Below are positions 47,356 to 56,471 of a stretch of 64,000 bases of DNA, piece after piece. Numbering within the stretch: the stretch's first letter is position 1; each line of letters starts with the position of its first letter. The stretch covers positions 186,001 to 250,000 of the forward strand of contig JACPNQ010000034.1 of assembly GCA_016185425.1 (NCBI GenBank), in the 5' to 3' direction. Both the position numbers and the translations under genes were made by a program. Source of the stretch: Acidobacteriota bacterium (GTDB taxonomy: Bacteria > Acidobacteriota > Terriglobia > Bryobacterales > Bryobacteraceae). The notes below the pieces were generated by a model. It did no database searches. It was given only the letters and a program-made list of their open reading frames with translations, and had not been told where the DNA came from.

Positions 47356-49977
47356 ATGACACAGGAAGATTTACGGCTGGAAGAGTCCCGTTCGCGGGCC
47401 GTTCATTGGAAGCGATGGGGACCCTACCTCAGCGAGCGCGCTTGGGGAACCGTGCGTGAGGACTACTCGCCGTATGGCACCGCATGGGAGTCGCTGCCGC
47501 ACGACCACGCGCGTTCCAAGGCCTTTCGATGGAATGAAGACGGCATCGCAGGCATCTGTGACCGCCATCAGCGCATCTGCTTTGCGCTCGCCATGTGGAA
47601 CGGACAAGATCCTATTCTCAAAGAGCGGCTCTTCGGCCTCACTGGCAACGAAGGCAATCATGGCGAGGATGTGAAGGAGTGCTACTACTACCTCGACTCT
47701 ACACCGACGCACTCCTACATGAAGTACCTGTACAAGTACCCGCAGCGTGCCTATCCCTATCAGCGGCTGACTGAGGAGAACCGCCGCCGCGGGCGCGGAG
47801 AACGCGAGTTCGAACTTACCGATACCGAAGTCTTCGACGACAACCGCTACTTTGACATTTTCGTCGAGTACGCCAAGAACACCGCCGAAGACATTCTGAT
47901 CCGCATCGAAGCCGTGAACCGCGGGCCTGAAGCCGCGCCGCTGCACCTGCTGCCCACAGTCTGGTTTCGCAATAACTGGTCCTGGCACAACGACGGCCAG
48001 AAGCCGCACCTTGCTTCGGCCGGCGCGGAAGCCGTCATGCTCGACGCGCCGCACTATGGCCAGCGCTGGTTCCAATGCGCAGGCGCCGCGGACATCCTCT
48101 TCACCGAGAACGAGACGAACACGCAGCGGTTGTATGGCACGCCGAATGTCAACGTTTACGCCAAGGACGGCATTCACGAGTACATCGTCAACGGTCGAGC
48201 CGGCGCAGTGAATCCGATGCGTACCGGCACCAAGGCGTCCGCCTTATATCGAGTCGACGTTCCCGCCGGCGAGAGCATTGTCCTGCGCCTTCGCCTCACT
48301 GACAAACAGGCGCCGGTCGATTTCGAAGACGTTGTGGCGATGAGGCGGCGAGAGGCCGGCGAGTTTTACGCCTCCGTGATTGGCACCGATCTGTCTCCGG
48401 ACGCCGTCAATGTTATGCGGCAGTCGTTCGCGGGCCTGTTGTGGTCGAAACAGTACTACCACTATGTCGTGAAGGACTGGCTCAACGGCGATCCGGCGCA
48501 GCCCGCTCCGCCCGATTCCCGCCGTCATGGACGAAACAGCGAATGGGGGCATCTTTATAACGCGGATGTCATCTCAATGCCAGATAAGTGGGAGTATCCT
48601 TGGTACGCGGCCTGGGACCTTGCCTTCCACTGCATTCCCCTGGCCCTCGTAGATCCGGATTTCGCCAAGGAGCAATTGATGCTCATGGTCCGCGAATGGT
48701 ACATGCATCCGAACGGACAACTCCCGGCCTACGAATGGGCCTTCGGAGATGTGAATCCGCCGGTGCATGCCTGGGCCGCGTGGCGTGTGTACAAGATCGA
48801 AAAGAAGCGCCGCGGCGTTGGCGATCGCACATTTCTACAGCGAATCTTTCATAAGCTGCTGCTGAACTTCACCTGGTGGGTGAACCGGAAGGATGCCGAA
48901 GGGCGCAACATCTTCCAGGGCGGTTTCCTGGGCCTCGACAACATCGGCGTGTTCGACCGCAGCGCTCCGCTCCCTACAGGCGGGCACCTCGAACAGGCCG
49001 ACGGCACCGGCTGGATGGCGATGTATTCGTTGAACCTGTTGGCCATCGCTTTGGAGTTGGCGGATGAAGATCCGGCTTATGAGGACGTCGCTTCCAAGTT
49101 CTGGGAACACTTCCTCCACATCGCCCACGCCATCAACCATCTCGGCCGCGATGGCGAAGGCATGTGGGACGAGACCGACGGTTTCTTCTACGACGTTTTG
49201 CACAATCCCGATGGCGCGCACTTCCCGGTGAAGATCCGCAGCATGGTCGGGCTGATTCCGCTCTTTGCCGTCGAAACGCTGGAACCTTCGCTGTTGGCGA
49301 GGCTTCCCGGTTTCAAACGCCGTCTCGAATGGTTCGTCGCCAACCGGCCGGATCTGACCGAAAACGTCGCCTGCATGAATTCGAAAGGCACGGGCAATCG
49401 CCGGCTGCTTTCGATCGTTGGCGCTGAGCAGCTTCGACGCGTTCTGCGCGTCATGCTCGACGAGACCGAATTCTTCTCCTCGTACGGTATCCGCGCTCTT
49501 TCGCAGGCGCACCGGGATAGCCCGTTCGTTCTGCGCGTTGGCGGCGCCGAGTATCGGGTTGCGTATGAGCCGGCCGAATCGTCAAGCGGCCTGTTCGGCG
49601 GCAATTCCAACTGGCGCGGACCCATCTGGATGCCGGTCAACTACCTGCTCATCGAGGCGATCCAAAAGTTCCACCATTACTTCGGAGAAGAGTTTACTGT
49701 GGAATGCCCCACGGGCTCTGGAAATTACATTACACTTTGGGAAGTCGCTGCCGAAATGTCGCGCCGCTTGACGCGAATCTTTCTCCGCAGCCCCGAAGGC
49801 CGCCGTCCTGTTCACGGCCAAGATGCCCGCTACCAGACTGACCCGCATTGGCGGGAGCTGGTCCTGTTCTATGAATATTTCCATGGCGACGACGGTTCCG
49901 GCGTCGGCGCGAACCACCAGACCGGCTGGACTGGCTTGGTCGCGAAAATGCTTCAGCAGAGCGGAGAAATGCGATGA
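47356..49977 (+). CDS. GH63-like glucosidase (MGH1-type)
   Basis: An 873-residue cytoplasmic protein with an (alpha/alpha)6 barrel domain. It starts MTQEDLRLEESRSRA; GGAG lies 8 bases upstream, which favours this over a TTG 18 bases earlier. Landmarks: A-W-G-T-V-R-E-D-Y-S-P-Y-G, R-W-N-E-D-G-I-A-G-I-C-D, W-E-Y-P-W-Y-A-A-W-D-L-A-F-H, G-L-D-N-I-G-V-F-D-R-S and N-W-R-G-P-I-W-M-P. Family 63 relatives hydrolyse alpha-glucosides or mannosylglycerate-type compounds. The debranching-enzyme gene overlaps its end by 4 bases, which suggests a joint alpha-glucan role. Confidence 0.9.
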   Translation: MTQEDLRLEESRSRAVHWKRWGPYLSERAWGTVREDYSPYGTAWESLPHDHARSKAFRWNEDGIAGICDRHQRICFALAMWNGQDPILKERLFGLTGNEGNHGEDVKECYYYLDSTPTHSYMKYLYKYPQRAYPYQRLTEENRRRGRGEREFELTDTEVFDDNRYFDIFVEYAKNTAEDILIRIEAVNRGPEAAPLHLLPTVWFRNNWSWHNDGQKPHLASAGAEAVMLDAPHYGQRWFQCAGAADILFTENETNTQRLYGTPNVNVYAKDGIHEYIVNGRAGAVNPMRTGTKASALYRVDVPAGESIVLRLRLTDKQAPVDFEDVVAMRRREAGEFYASVIGTDLSPDAVNVMRQSFAGLLWSKQYYHYVVKDWLNGDPAQPAPPDSRRHGRNSEWGHLYNADVISMPDKWEYPWYAAWDLAFHCIPLALVDPDFAKEQLMLMVREWYMHPNGQLPAYEWAFGDVNPPVHAWAAWRVYKIEKKRRGVGDRTFLQRIFHKLLLNFTWWVNRKDAEGRNIFQGGFLGLDNIGVFDRSAPLPTGGHLEQADGTGWMAMYSLNLLAIALELADEDPAYEDVASKFWEHFLHIAHAINHLGRDGEGMWDETDGFFYDVLHNPDGAHFPVKIRSMVGLIPLFAVETLEPSLLARLPGFKRRLEWFVANRPDLTENVACMNSKGTGNRRLLSIVGAEQLRRVLRVMLDETEFFSSYGIRALSQAHRDSPFVLRVGGAEYRVAYEPAESSSGLFGGNSNWRGPIWMPVNYLLIEAIQKFHHYFGEEFTVECPTGSGNYITLWEVAAEMSRRLTRIFLRSPEGRRPVHGQDARYQTDPHWRELVLFYEYFHGDDGSGVGANHQTGWTGLVAKMLQQSGEMR

Positions 49978-52043
49978 AACTCCTATTCGATGAGATGACC
50001 TGTCAGGATCTCGAGCGGAGCAGCCGCCTGGAGTGGCTCGAGACAAATGGCCTCGGCGGCTTCGCGAGTGGAACCGTGAGTGGCATTCACACGCGCCGGT
50101 ATCACGGTTTGTTGACCGCGGCGCTGCAGCCGCCGGTGGGCCGCATGCTGCTTGTGGCGAAGTTTGAAGACACCCTCGTCGTTGACGGGTACCGCGTGGA
50201 GCTATCGGCCAATCGCTATGACGGCGCCGTGCACCCGCAGGGTTATGAGTATCTGCGGGAGTTTCGCCTCGACCCATTCCCTACGTGGGTGTACGAGATC
50301 GGCGATGTGCTCGTTGAGAAGCGCGTGTTCATGGTCCATGGCCAGGACGCAACTGTGGTCGAATACGAGATCAAAGGGCTCTGCAAGAATTGTCATCTCG
50401 AAGTGCGGCCGCTGGTGGCCTATCGCGACTATCACGCCACGACGCATTCTAACGACGCTCTCGATCGCCGCTTCGAATGGGAAGAGGAGGGGCTCGTTTC
50501 CGTCCAGCCGTATGCCGGTCTGCCGCGTGTGTTCTTCGGGGCGGACTACTGGAGCTGCGAGCCAACCGGTTACTGGTATAACCGCTTCGAGTATGCGGAA
50601 GAAAAGGCGCGCGGCCTCGATTATCAGGAAGATCTGTTCCAGCCTTTTGTCCTGCATTTCGATCTCGCCAACTCGCCGAAGGCCGTCGTGATTGTTTCGC
50701 GTGAAGCGATCCCGGCGCACGAGGCCACCGCGCTCCGCGAGCAGGAGCGGATGCGCAGGCTGGCGCTTCGACGCCATGCGCCCGTGGCCGACGCTTTCCT
50801 CGAAGACCTCACCGAAGCGGCCGATCAGTTCATCGTGCGCCGCGGTGACGGGCACAGCATTATCGCCGGCTATCCATGGTTCGGCGACTGGGGGCGGGAC
50901 ACGATGATCTCGCTGACCGGTCTGACTCTTGTTACCGGACGCTTCGAAGTGGCGAGCGGCATTCTCAGCGAGTTCGCCAGGGCGCTCGACCAGGGCATGT
51001 TGCCGAACCGCTTCCCGGACGCGGGTGAGGCGCCCGAGTACAACACCGTTGACGCGACCCTCTGGTTCTTCGAAGCGGCGCGTTCCTATCTGCAGTACAC
51101 AAAGGACGACCTGTTCGTCCGGGAGATTCTGTATCCGCGCCTGGTCGAGGCGATGGATTGGCATTTGCGCGGCACGCGCTACCGCATTCACGCCGATACC
51201 GATGGGCTGCTCTACGCAGGGGAGCCGGGCGTGCAGTTAACCTGGATGGACGCAAAGATCGGCGACTGGGTAGTAACGCCGCGCTACGGCAAGCCGGTGG
51301 AGATCCAGGCGCTCTGGTACAACGCCATTCGCATCTTGCAGGAGTTTGCGCTCCGGTTTGAAGATTTCAAGCGCGCCGAGGATCTCGAAGACCTGGCACA
51401 GCGGGTCAAAGCGAACTTCTTGCAACAGTTTTGGGATCCCGGGCGCGGCTACCTGCTCGACAACACAGATGACCCGTCGATCCGCCCCAATCAGATTTTT
51501 GCCGTGAGCCTGCACTACTCCATGCTCAATGCCGCGCAAGCGGCGGCGGTTGTCGATACCGTCGAAAGGCATCTCCTCACGCCGATCGGGCTGCGCAGCG
51601 TCTCGCCCGTCGACCCGGCATATCGCGGCCACTACACCGGCGGCGTGCGGGAGCGTGATTCCGCCTATCATCAGGGCTCGGTTTGGCTGTGGCTGATGGG
51701 GCCGTTCCTGACGGCCTATGCTCGGGTGCATCCGGGCTCACCGCGGCTGCAGGAGTTGTTGAACGGAATGCGCGGCCACCTGCGGGAAGCGGGCATAGGC
51801 CAGTTGTCGGAAATCGCCGATGGCGATCTGCCGCACACGCCGCGCGGCTGTTTTGCGCAGGCCTGGAGCGTCGCCGAATTATTGCGCGCCGCCGCGGAGA
51901 ATATCGGGAATAACAAGGTGACGGCACCGGATTTCATGGGTGTTCTGACAAAGGAGAACGACATCCATGAAGACCATTCCACTGACACTCTTGAGCCTGG
52001 CACTGAGCGCGTCCGCGCCGGCGGCGCCAACGTTTCCGGATAA
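49974..52043 (+). CDS. Glycogen-debranching enzyme (amylo-alpha-1,6-glucosidase)
   Basis: A 689-residue protein. The N-terminal domain has E-W-L-E-T-N-G-L-G-G-F-A-S-G-T and T-R-R-Y-H-G-L-L, the hallmarks of the bacterial/archaeal GDE N-terminal domain; the catalytic barrel has G-Y-P-W-F-G-D-W-G-R-D-T-M-I-S and Y-N-T-V-D-A-T-L-W-F. It should cleave alpha-1,6 branches in glycogen. The last about 45 residues after A-W-S-V-A-E-L-L-R-A are non-conserved and overlap, in another frame, the start of a small signal-peptide gene at 51967. The start is coupled to the GH63-like gene (ATGA). Confidence 0.93.
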   Translation: MKLLFDEMTCQDLERSSRLEWLETNGLGGFASGTVSGIHTRRYHGLLTAALQPPVGRMLLVAKFEDTLVVDGYRVELSANRYDGAVHPQGYEYLREFRLDPFPTWVYEIGDVLVEKRVFMVHGQDATVVEYEIKGLCKNCHLEVRPLVAYRDYHATTHSNDALDRRFEWEEEGLVSVQPYAGLPRVFFGADYWSCEPTGYWYNRFEYAEEKARGLDYQEDLFQPFVLHFDLANSPKAVVIVSREAIPAHEATALREQERMRRLALRRHAPVADAFLEDLTEAADQFIVRRGDGHSIIAGYPWFGDWGRDTMISLTGLTLVTGRFEVASGILSEFARALDQGMLPNRFPDAGEAPEYNTVDATLWFFEAARSYLQYTKDDLFVREILYPRLVEAMDWHLRGTRYRIHADTDGLLYAGEPGVQLTWMDAKIGDWVVTPRYGKPVEIQALWYNAIRILQEFALRFEDFKRAEDLEDLAQRVKANFLQQFWDPGRGYLLDNTDDPSIRPNQIFAVSLHYSMLNAAQAAAVVDTVERHLLTPIGLRSVSPVDPAYRGHYTGGVRERDSAYHQGSVWLWLMGPFLTAYARVHPGSPRLQELLNGMRGHLREAGIGQLSEIADGDLPHTPRGCFAQAWSVAELLRAAAENIGNNKVTAPDFMGVLTKENDIHEDHSTDTLEPGTERVRAGGANVSG

Positions 52044-52104
52044 GCATTCGCTGACGCTCGCTGGCATCAAAATCCGATTGCAGATTCCGGGGGTGCGGCC
52101 GTGA
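51967..52104 (+). CDS. Small exported peptide, unknown function
   Basis: A 45-residue reading frame with ATG after a strong AAGGAGAACGACATCC site. Residues 1-20 form a signal peptide (M-K-T-I-P-L-T-L-L-S-L-A-L-S-A-S-A-P-A-A); the mature part would be about 25 residues, rich in Pro, Leu, Ile and Arg (L-A-G-I-K-I-R-L-Q-I-P). It starts 77 bases inside the end of the debranching gene and its TGA overlaps the ATG of the DUF1223 gene (TGATG). The coupling and the ribosome site make translation likely. It could be a genuine micropeptide or a leader that sets translation of DUF1223. Confidence 0.5.
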   Translation: MKTIPLTLLSLALSASAPAAPTFPDKHSLTLAGIKIRLQIPGVRP

Positions 52105-52742
52105 TGGTGTTGGCGGTGGTTGTGGTGGAGTTGTTCACCTCGCAGGGCTGCAGCAGTTGCCCGCCGGCCGATGCGCTTCTGGCCGCGCTGGACAAAGATC
52201 CGAACGTGATCGTGTTGAGCGAGCACGTCGACTATTGGAACTACCTCGGATGGCGCGATCCATTTTCGTCGGCCGCCTTCAGCGCGCGGCAGCAACGATA
52301 CGCGCGGCGGTTTGGACAGGATGGGCCGTACACGCCGCAGATGGTTGTCGACGGGCGCGTGCAGTTTGCCGGCAACGATGGGCGCAAGGCCAGGAGCGTC
52401 ATCGCTGAGGCGGCGAAGCCCGCGAAGGTGCCGGTGACGCTGGCACGCGAAGGCGACCGGATCACCGTGACCACGCCGCCGCTCGCCCGGGGCAAGGCGG
52501 AACTCTGGGTCGCGCTCGTGCGGCCGGAGGGCGCCGCCGACGTGCCGCGCGGCGAGAATGCCGGCCGTACGTTGCATCATGTCGCCATCGTCCGCTCACT
52601 GACAAAGGCCGGTACAGCAACACGGGAGGCGGGTGTGACACATACGTTGACGCTGCCGCCGCCGGAGGGCGGACCGTGGCGCGTCGTCGCGTTCCTGCAG
52701 GAACCAGGGCAAGGCGCGATCCTCGGCGGCGGCCGCCTATGA
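52104..52742 (+). CDS. DUF1223 thioredoxin-like protein
   Basis: A 212-residue protein with V-V-V-E-L-F-T-S-Q-G-C-S-S-C-P-P-A-D at residues 6-23, the C-x-x-C hallmark of DUF1223 (thioredoxin-fold), followed by H-V-D-Y-W-N-Y-L-G-W-R-D-P-F and T-P-Q-M-V-V-D-G. Family members are normally exported; here the N-terminus is just V-L-A-V-V-V-V, too short for a signal peptide, while the micropeptide directly upstream has one. A lost or split leader is possible. GTG at 52101 is a less likely start. Confidence 0.88.
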   Translation: MVLAVVVVELFTSQGCSSCPPADALLAALDKDPNVIVLSEHVDYWNYLGWRDPFSSAAFSARQQRYARRFGQDGPYTPQMVVDGRVQFAGNDGRKARSVIAEAAKPAKVPVTLAREGDRITVTTPPLARGKAELWVALVRPEGAADVPRGENAGRTLHHVAIVRSLTKAGTATREAGVTHTLTLPPPEGGPWRVVAFLQEPGQGAILGGGRL

Positions 52743-53491
52743 CTGCCGAAATGCAGCGCATCCGCTGCGCCGAGGTCTGGGGCGGCAACGCGCGCAGTGA
52801 CTTCGACGTCTGCACACGCGGCGTCACCGCCAGCCTTTTCTCTCACACCAGCGAGGGCGGCACCGGTGGCGACATCTACTACTTCTCGCTCTGTTCGCAC
52901 GATCTTTTGACTCGCGTCCTGCTCGCCGACGTGCGCGGCCATGGGGCGGAGGCTGCGGAGATCGGCCAATGGATCTATCAAGGCCTGGAGAAACGCATGA
53001 ACAGCCTGGACGGCGCCACCGTGCTGGCCGAGTTGAACACGCTGGTCCGCGAGCGCGGCTTCGAGGCGCTAACCTCCGCTGTGCTTGTCAGTCACTATGC
53101 AGGTGACAGTCACCTCTATTACAGTTATGCCGGCCACCCGCCGGCCCTGCTGCGAAAACGGGGTGAGCAATGGACGCCGCTGACCATCGCCGACGGTCCG
53201 GCGGGTCCTGCCAACCTTCCGCTCGGTGTGCTGGCGACCACCCGCTACGATCAGGCGCGCGTTCCGGTCGAGTCCGGTGACCGCATCGTCCTCTATTCCG
53301 ACGGTGTCACCGAGTGCCCGTCGGGAGGTGATGAGATGCTGGACACGGCGGGACTGGCCGCGTGGCTGGCGGAGGCCGGAGAAGCCTCGCCGGAGGAGTT
53401 GAAGCGCAGTGTCGTCAAAAAACTAAAAGAGCAGGCCGGCGAGGACCTGCTCCATGATGACTGCACGATGATCGTGCTGGAAATGCACTAG
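52739..53491 (+). CDS. SpoIIE/PP2C-type serine phosphatase
   Basis: A 250-residue protein. The PPM fold motifs are G-G-D-I-Y-Y-F near residue 44, L-L-A-D-V-R-G-H-G, the late L-Y-S-D-G-V-T-E and D-D-C-T-M-I-V. Metal-binding Asp residues are present. Such phosphatases often control anti-anti-sigma factors (RsbU-type), or act alone after an input domain; none is fused here. The ATG overlaps the DUF1223 stop (ATGA). It converges with rpsA, overlapping its end by 4 bases. Confidence 0.88.
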   Translation: MTAEMQRIRCAEVWGGNARSDFDVCTRGVTASLFSHTSEGGTGGDIYYFSLCSHDLLTRVLLADVRGHGAEAAEIGQWIYQGLEKRMNSLDGATVLAELNTLVRERGFEALTSAVLVSHYAGDSHLYYSYAGHPPALLRKRGEQWTPLTIADGPAGPANLPLGVLATTRYDQARVPVESGDRIVLYSDGVTECPSGGDEMLDTAGLAAWLAEAGEASPEELKRSVVKKLKEQAGEDLLHDDCTMIVLEMH

Positions 53492-55206
53492 GCGATTAAT
53501 TCCACCGTGACCCGCTTGTGCTCCGGATCAAGCGCGGTGATCTTTACCGACCGCACCATACCCGGTTTCAGGCTCGCGGCCTTTGGCGCGGGGTCGGCGC
53601 CCTTGCCTTCCTTCCAACGGCCCTTCAGCATCGCGGCCAGCGAACCAACGTCCGCGGCACTGGCTACTTCGACCGGTTTCGCCTCTTCCTTTTTCGGCTC
53701 GTCGACCTTGCAGTCGGCGAGCACGCCTTCGGAAACTTCGATCTTCAAGTTGTGTCCGCGCACATCGGTGATCAGTCCGCTGATCGTCTCGCCGATCTGA
53801 TGTTCGGCGATGAAGTTGTCGACCTTGGTCGGCTGCAACTGCTTCAGGCCCAGGCGAATGCGGCGGCGGTCCTTGTCGATGTCGAGCACGATCGCCCGGA
53901 CAACCTCGCCTTCCTTCACCACGTCGCGCGGATGATCGATGCGCTTGTCGTTGGCCATGTCCCCGATATGGATCATGCCGTCGATGCCGTCGCCGAGATC
54001 GACAAACGCGCCGAAAGCCTGGATCGACGTGACGGGCGCCTCGACGATCGTGTCCTTCTTGTACTTCTCCATCGCCTCGACGAATGGATCGCCAAGCGCG
54101 TTTTTCAGGCTCAGCTCAATTCGCTTGTCGCCCGGCTTCACGCCGAGCACCACCACTTCCACCAGATCGCCAACCTTTAGCAGATCGGCCGGCTTGCGCA
54201 CTTTCTTCGACCAAGACATCTGCGAGAGGTGCACCAGGCCATCGACACCGGGGGAAAGCTCGACAAACGCGCCGAAATCCGTCAGCCGTGCCACCTTGCC
54301 GGTCACTTTCTGCCCCGGCTGGAACTGCTGCGCGGCCACCGTCCAGGGATCCGGCTGCATCTGCTTCAATCCCAGCGATACCTTGCGCGTGTTCGTGTTC
54401 AGCTTGAGAATTTTGACTTCAAGCTCATCGCCGATATTGACGACATCGGCGGGCTTGCCAACGCGATGCCAGCTCATGTCGGCGACGTGCAGCAGGCCAT
54501 CCACGCCGTCCAGGTCGAGAAACGCGCCGAAGTCGGTAACGCTACGGACGCGGCCTCTCACCACATCGCCTTCATTCAACGCCTGGAAGCGGACTTCCTT
54601 CTTCTTCGCCGCTTCTTCTTCCAGCACCACACGCCGGTCGACGACGATATCTTCCTTCTCCACATCGATGGAAAGGATGCGGACTTCCACGTCCAGGCCA
54701 ACCAGTTTCTGCAGCTCAAACGCGTCGCGCGTGCCGGAGCGGGACGCCGGCATAAACGCCCGTCCGCCGATATCGACGCGCACGCCGCCCTTCACCGTCT
54801 CAGTCACTTTGCCGGCAACGTTGCGCTTTTCCTCGAACGCCGCCAGCAAACCGCTCCAATCCTTCGGCTTTTCCACCTTCAGGAGAGAAAGAATTGCCTG
54901 CCCCTCTTCGGAGCGGCCCGTTACCGTAACCTCCACCAGGTCTCCGACAGCGATCTCGGCCATTTCGGGTGTGAGCGCTGACTTCGGCAGGATTCCGTCG
55001 GCTTTCCCTTTAATATCAACGAAAACCGAGTCCTCCGTCACTCCGATTACCTTGCCCTTGATCGGGCCGGGCGCATCGGCGGCTTTGGTCGCCGGGGCGG
55101 CAGACTGCTCCCGTTCGAACTGGCGCAGGATGTCGCCGAAAGACGTTTCGGTTGACTGGGGAGCCGACTCCTCAATGGGGTCGTCGACAGGATTTGCTGG
55201 GTTCAT
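53488..55206 (-). CDS. rpsA: Ribosomal protein S1
   Basis: A 572-residue protein of six S1-type OB repeats. The third to fifth are the clearest: G-R-V-R-S-V-T-D-F-G-A-F-L, G-K-V-A-R-L-T-D-F-G-A-F-V and S-I-Q-A-F-G-A-F-V. A lysine/glutamate-rich linker lies between repeat six and the C-terminal stretch. S1 helps bind mRNA in the 30S subunit. The start M-N-P-A-N-P-V is chosen; the open frame continues much further upstream, but that region is the antisense of the histidine kinase gene. ATG at 55233 is an alternative. Confidence 0.95.
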   Translation of the reverse strand: MNPANPVDDPIEESAPQSTETSFGDILRQFEREQSAAPATKAADAPGPIKGKVIGVTEDSVFVDIKGKADGILPKSALTPEMAEIAVGDLVEVTVTGRSEEGQAILSLLKVEKPKDWSGLLAAFEEKRNVAGKVTETVKGGVRVDIGGRAFMPASRSGTRDAFELQKLVGLDVEVRILSIDVEKEDIVVDRRVVLEEEAAKKKEVRFQALNEGDVVRGRVRSVTDFGAFLDLDGVDGLLHVADMSWHRVGKPADVVNIGDELEVKILKLNTNTRKVSLGLKQMQPDPWTVAAQQFQPGQKVTGKVARLTDFGAFVELSPGVDGLVHLSQMSWSKKVRKPADLLKVGDLVEVVVLGVKPGDKRIELSLKNALGDPFVEAMEKYKKDTIVEAPVTSIQAFGAFVDLGDGIDGMIHIGDMANDKRIDHPRDVVKEGEVVRAIVLDIDKDRRRIRLGLKQLQPTKVDNFIAEHQIGETISGLITDVRGHNLKIEVSEGVLADCKVDEPKKEEAKPVEVASAADVGSLAAMLKGRWKEGKGADPAPKAASLKPGMVRSVKITALDPEHKRVTVELIA

Positions 55207-55254
55207 GAGGACAATACGCGAGACTCCACCCATTGTGGCACAAAGCCCGTTAGT

Positions 55255-56457
55255 ATGGGCGGGATGGGAATCGTCTGGCTGTTGGTGTTCGCGGCGATCG
55301 CGATCGCCGGTCCAATACAGGATACCCCGACGCTGACGATGCTCGCCGCGCTCGGAATTTTTCAATTTCTGGAGCCGCGGATGCAGGCTTTTCAGACGCA
55401 CCGCGGCAAGGCCGCCGCGGCCGGGATCAGGATTCTGCTCTGCTACCTCCTGATCGGCTATACGGGTGCGCTGAATTCGTCCTACTTCCTGATCCTCCTC
55501 CTTCCAGTGGTGGGTGCCGCGACAACGATGGGCGGCTGGGCCACCGTCATCGTCACCGCCCTCGCGATGCTCAGCTTTCTGAGCTTCCTGTTTTTCCTGG
55601 ATTTCGCCGATTTGAGCCGCTTTATTCTCGATTGGAAAGAATTGTTCCTTCGCGCGGTCTTCTACCCGGTGGTCGGCCTGCTGACTTACCAACTGGCCGA
55701 AGCGAACCGGCTGGAGGCGAAAAAGAGCCAGGAAACCGCCAAAGAGCTGGCGCGGGCGAATGAGGAGCTCGTCAAGGCTGAGGCGGCTGTGCGGCGCTCG
55801 GAACGGCTGGCCGCGCTGGGCCAGTTGACGGCCGGCCTGGCGCACGAGCTGCGCAACCCGCTTGGCACCATCCGCGCCTCGGCGGAGATGCTGAAGAAGA
55901 CGACGAATGACGAGTCGGGCCTTGGCAAGGAGATGATCGAGTACATCACCTCCGAAGTGGACCGCGCCAATTCGCTGGTGACGCGATTCCTGGAGTTCGC
56001 GCGGCCGTTGCCGCTGAAGCCCGCCGCCACCGATATCCACGAAGTAATCGACCGCGCCGTACAACAATACGAACGTAGCGCGGATCGTCCCGAAGTAAGT
56101 ATCTACAAGAACTACGATCCCGCCGTGCGCCCCGTCTCGCTGGATGGCGAATGGATGGAGCGCGTGTTCTACAACCTGTTGCGCAACGCGGCGGAGGCCA
56201 GCCCCGTGGGCGGCAGCGTCACCGTGAAGACGCGAATGGCGAACGGCTTTGTGGAAGCCGCCGTCATCGACCGCGGGTCCGGTATTACTCCGGAGCACCG
56301 TGAGAGCATCTTCAACCCATTCTTCACCACCAAGCCGAGCGGCGTTGGCCTGGGCCTGGCCATCGTAACGAAGATCCTCGATGAACATGGCGGACGGATC
56401 CTGGTGGAGAGCGAACCGGGCCACGGCTCCGTCTTCCGCGTGCAAATGCCCGTGTGA
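55255..56457 (+). CDS. Membrane sensor histidine kinase
   Basis: A 400-residue kinase. About six membrane helices fill residues 5-145, with no large periplasmic loop. A coiled linker (A-K-E-L-A-R-A-N-E-E-L) leads to the H box L-A-A-L-G-Q-L-T-A-G-L-A-H-E-L-R-N-P-L with His197. N, G1 and G2 boxes of the ATPase follow (L-L-R-N-A-A-E-A, D-R-G-S-G-I, G-V-G-L-G-L-A-I-V). A second ATG at 55264 is also possible. It is paired with the NtrC-type regulator 14 bases downstream, so it should phosphorylate it. The signal is unknown; the intramembrane layout suggests a membrane cue. Confidence 0.93.
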   Translation: MGGMGIVWLLVFAAIAIAGPIQDTPTLTMLAALGIFQFLEPRMQAFQTHRGKAAAAGIRILLCYLLIGYTGALNSSYFLILLLPVVGAATTMGGWATVIVTALAMLSFLSFLFFLDFADLSRFILDWKELFLRAVFYPVVGLLTYQLAEANRLEAKKSQETAKELARANEELVKAEAAVRRSERLAALGQLTAGLAHELRNPLGTIRASAEMLKKTTNDESGLGKEMIEYITSEVDRANSLVTRFLEFARPLPLKPAATDIHEVIDRAVQQYERSADRPEVSIYKNYDPAVRPVSLDGEWMERVFYNLLRNAAEASPVGGSVTVKTRMANGFVEAAVIDRGSGITPEHRESIFNPFFTTKPSGVGLGLAIVTKILDEHGGRILVESEPGHGSVFRVQMPV

Positions 56458-56471
56458 GGGATCATAGCCCT

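Noticed and set aside
55232..55254. Possible sigma-54 promoter (TGGCAC) before the histidine kinase gene
   Set aside because: TGGCAC is present but the -12 TTGC element is missing at the right spacing.
55207..56445. Upstream extension of the S1 frame to a 985-residue protein
   Set aside because: The extension is the complement of the histidine kinase gene, which has all kinase motifs. S1 similarity starts only after 55206.
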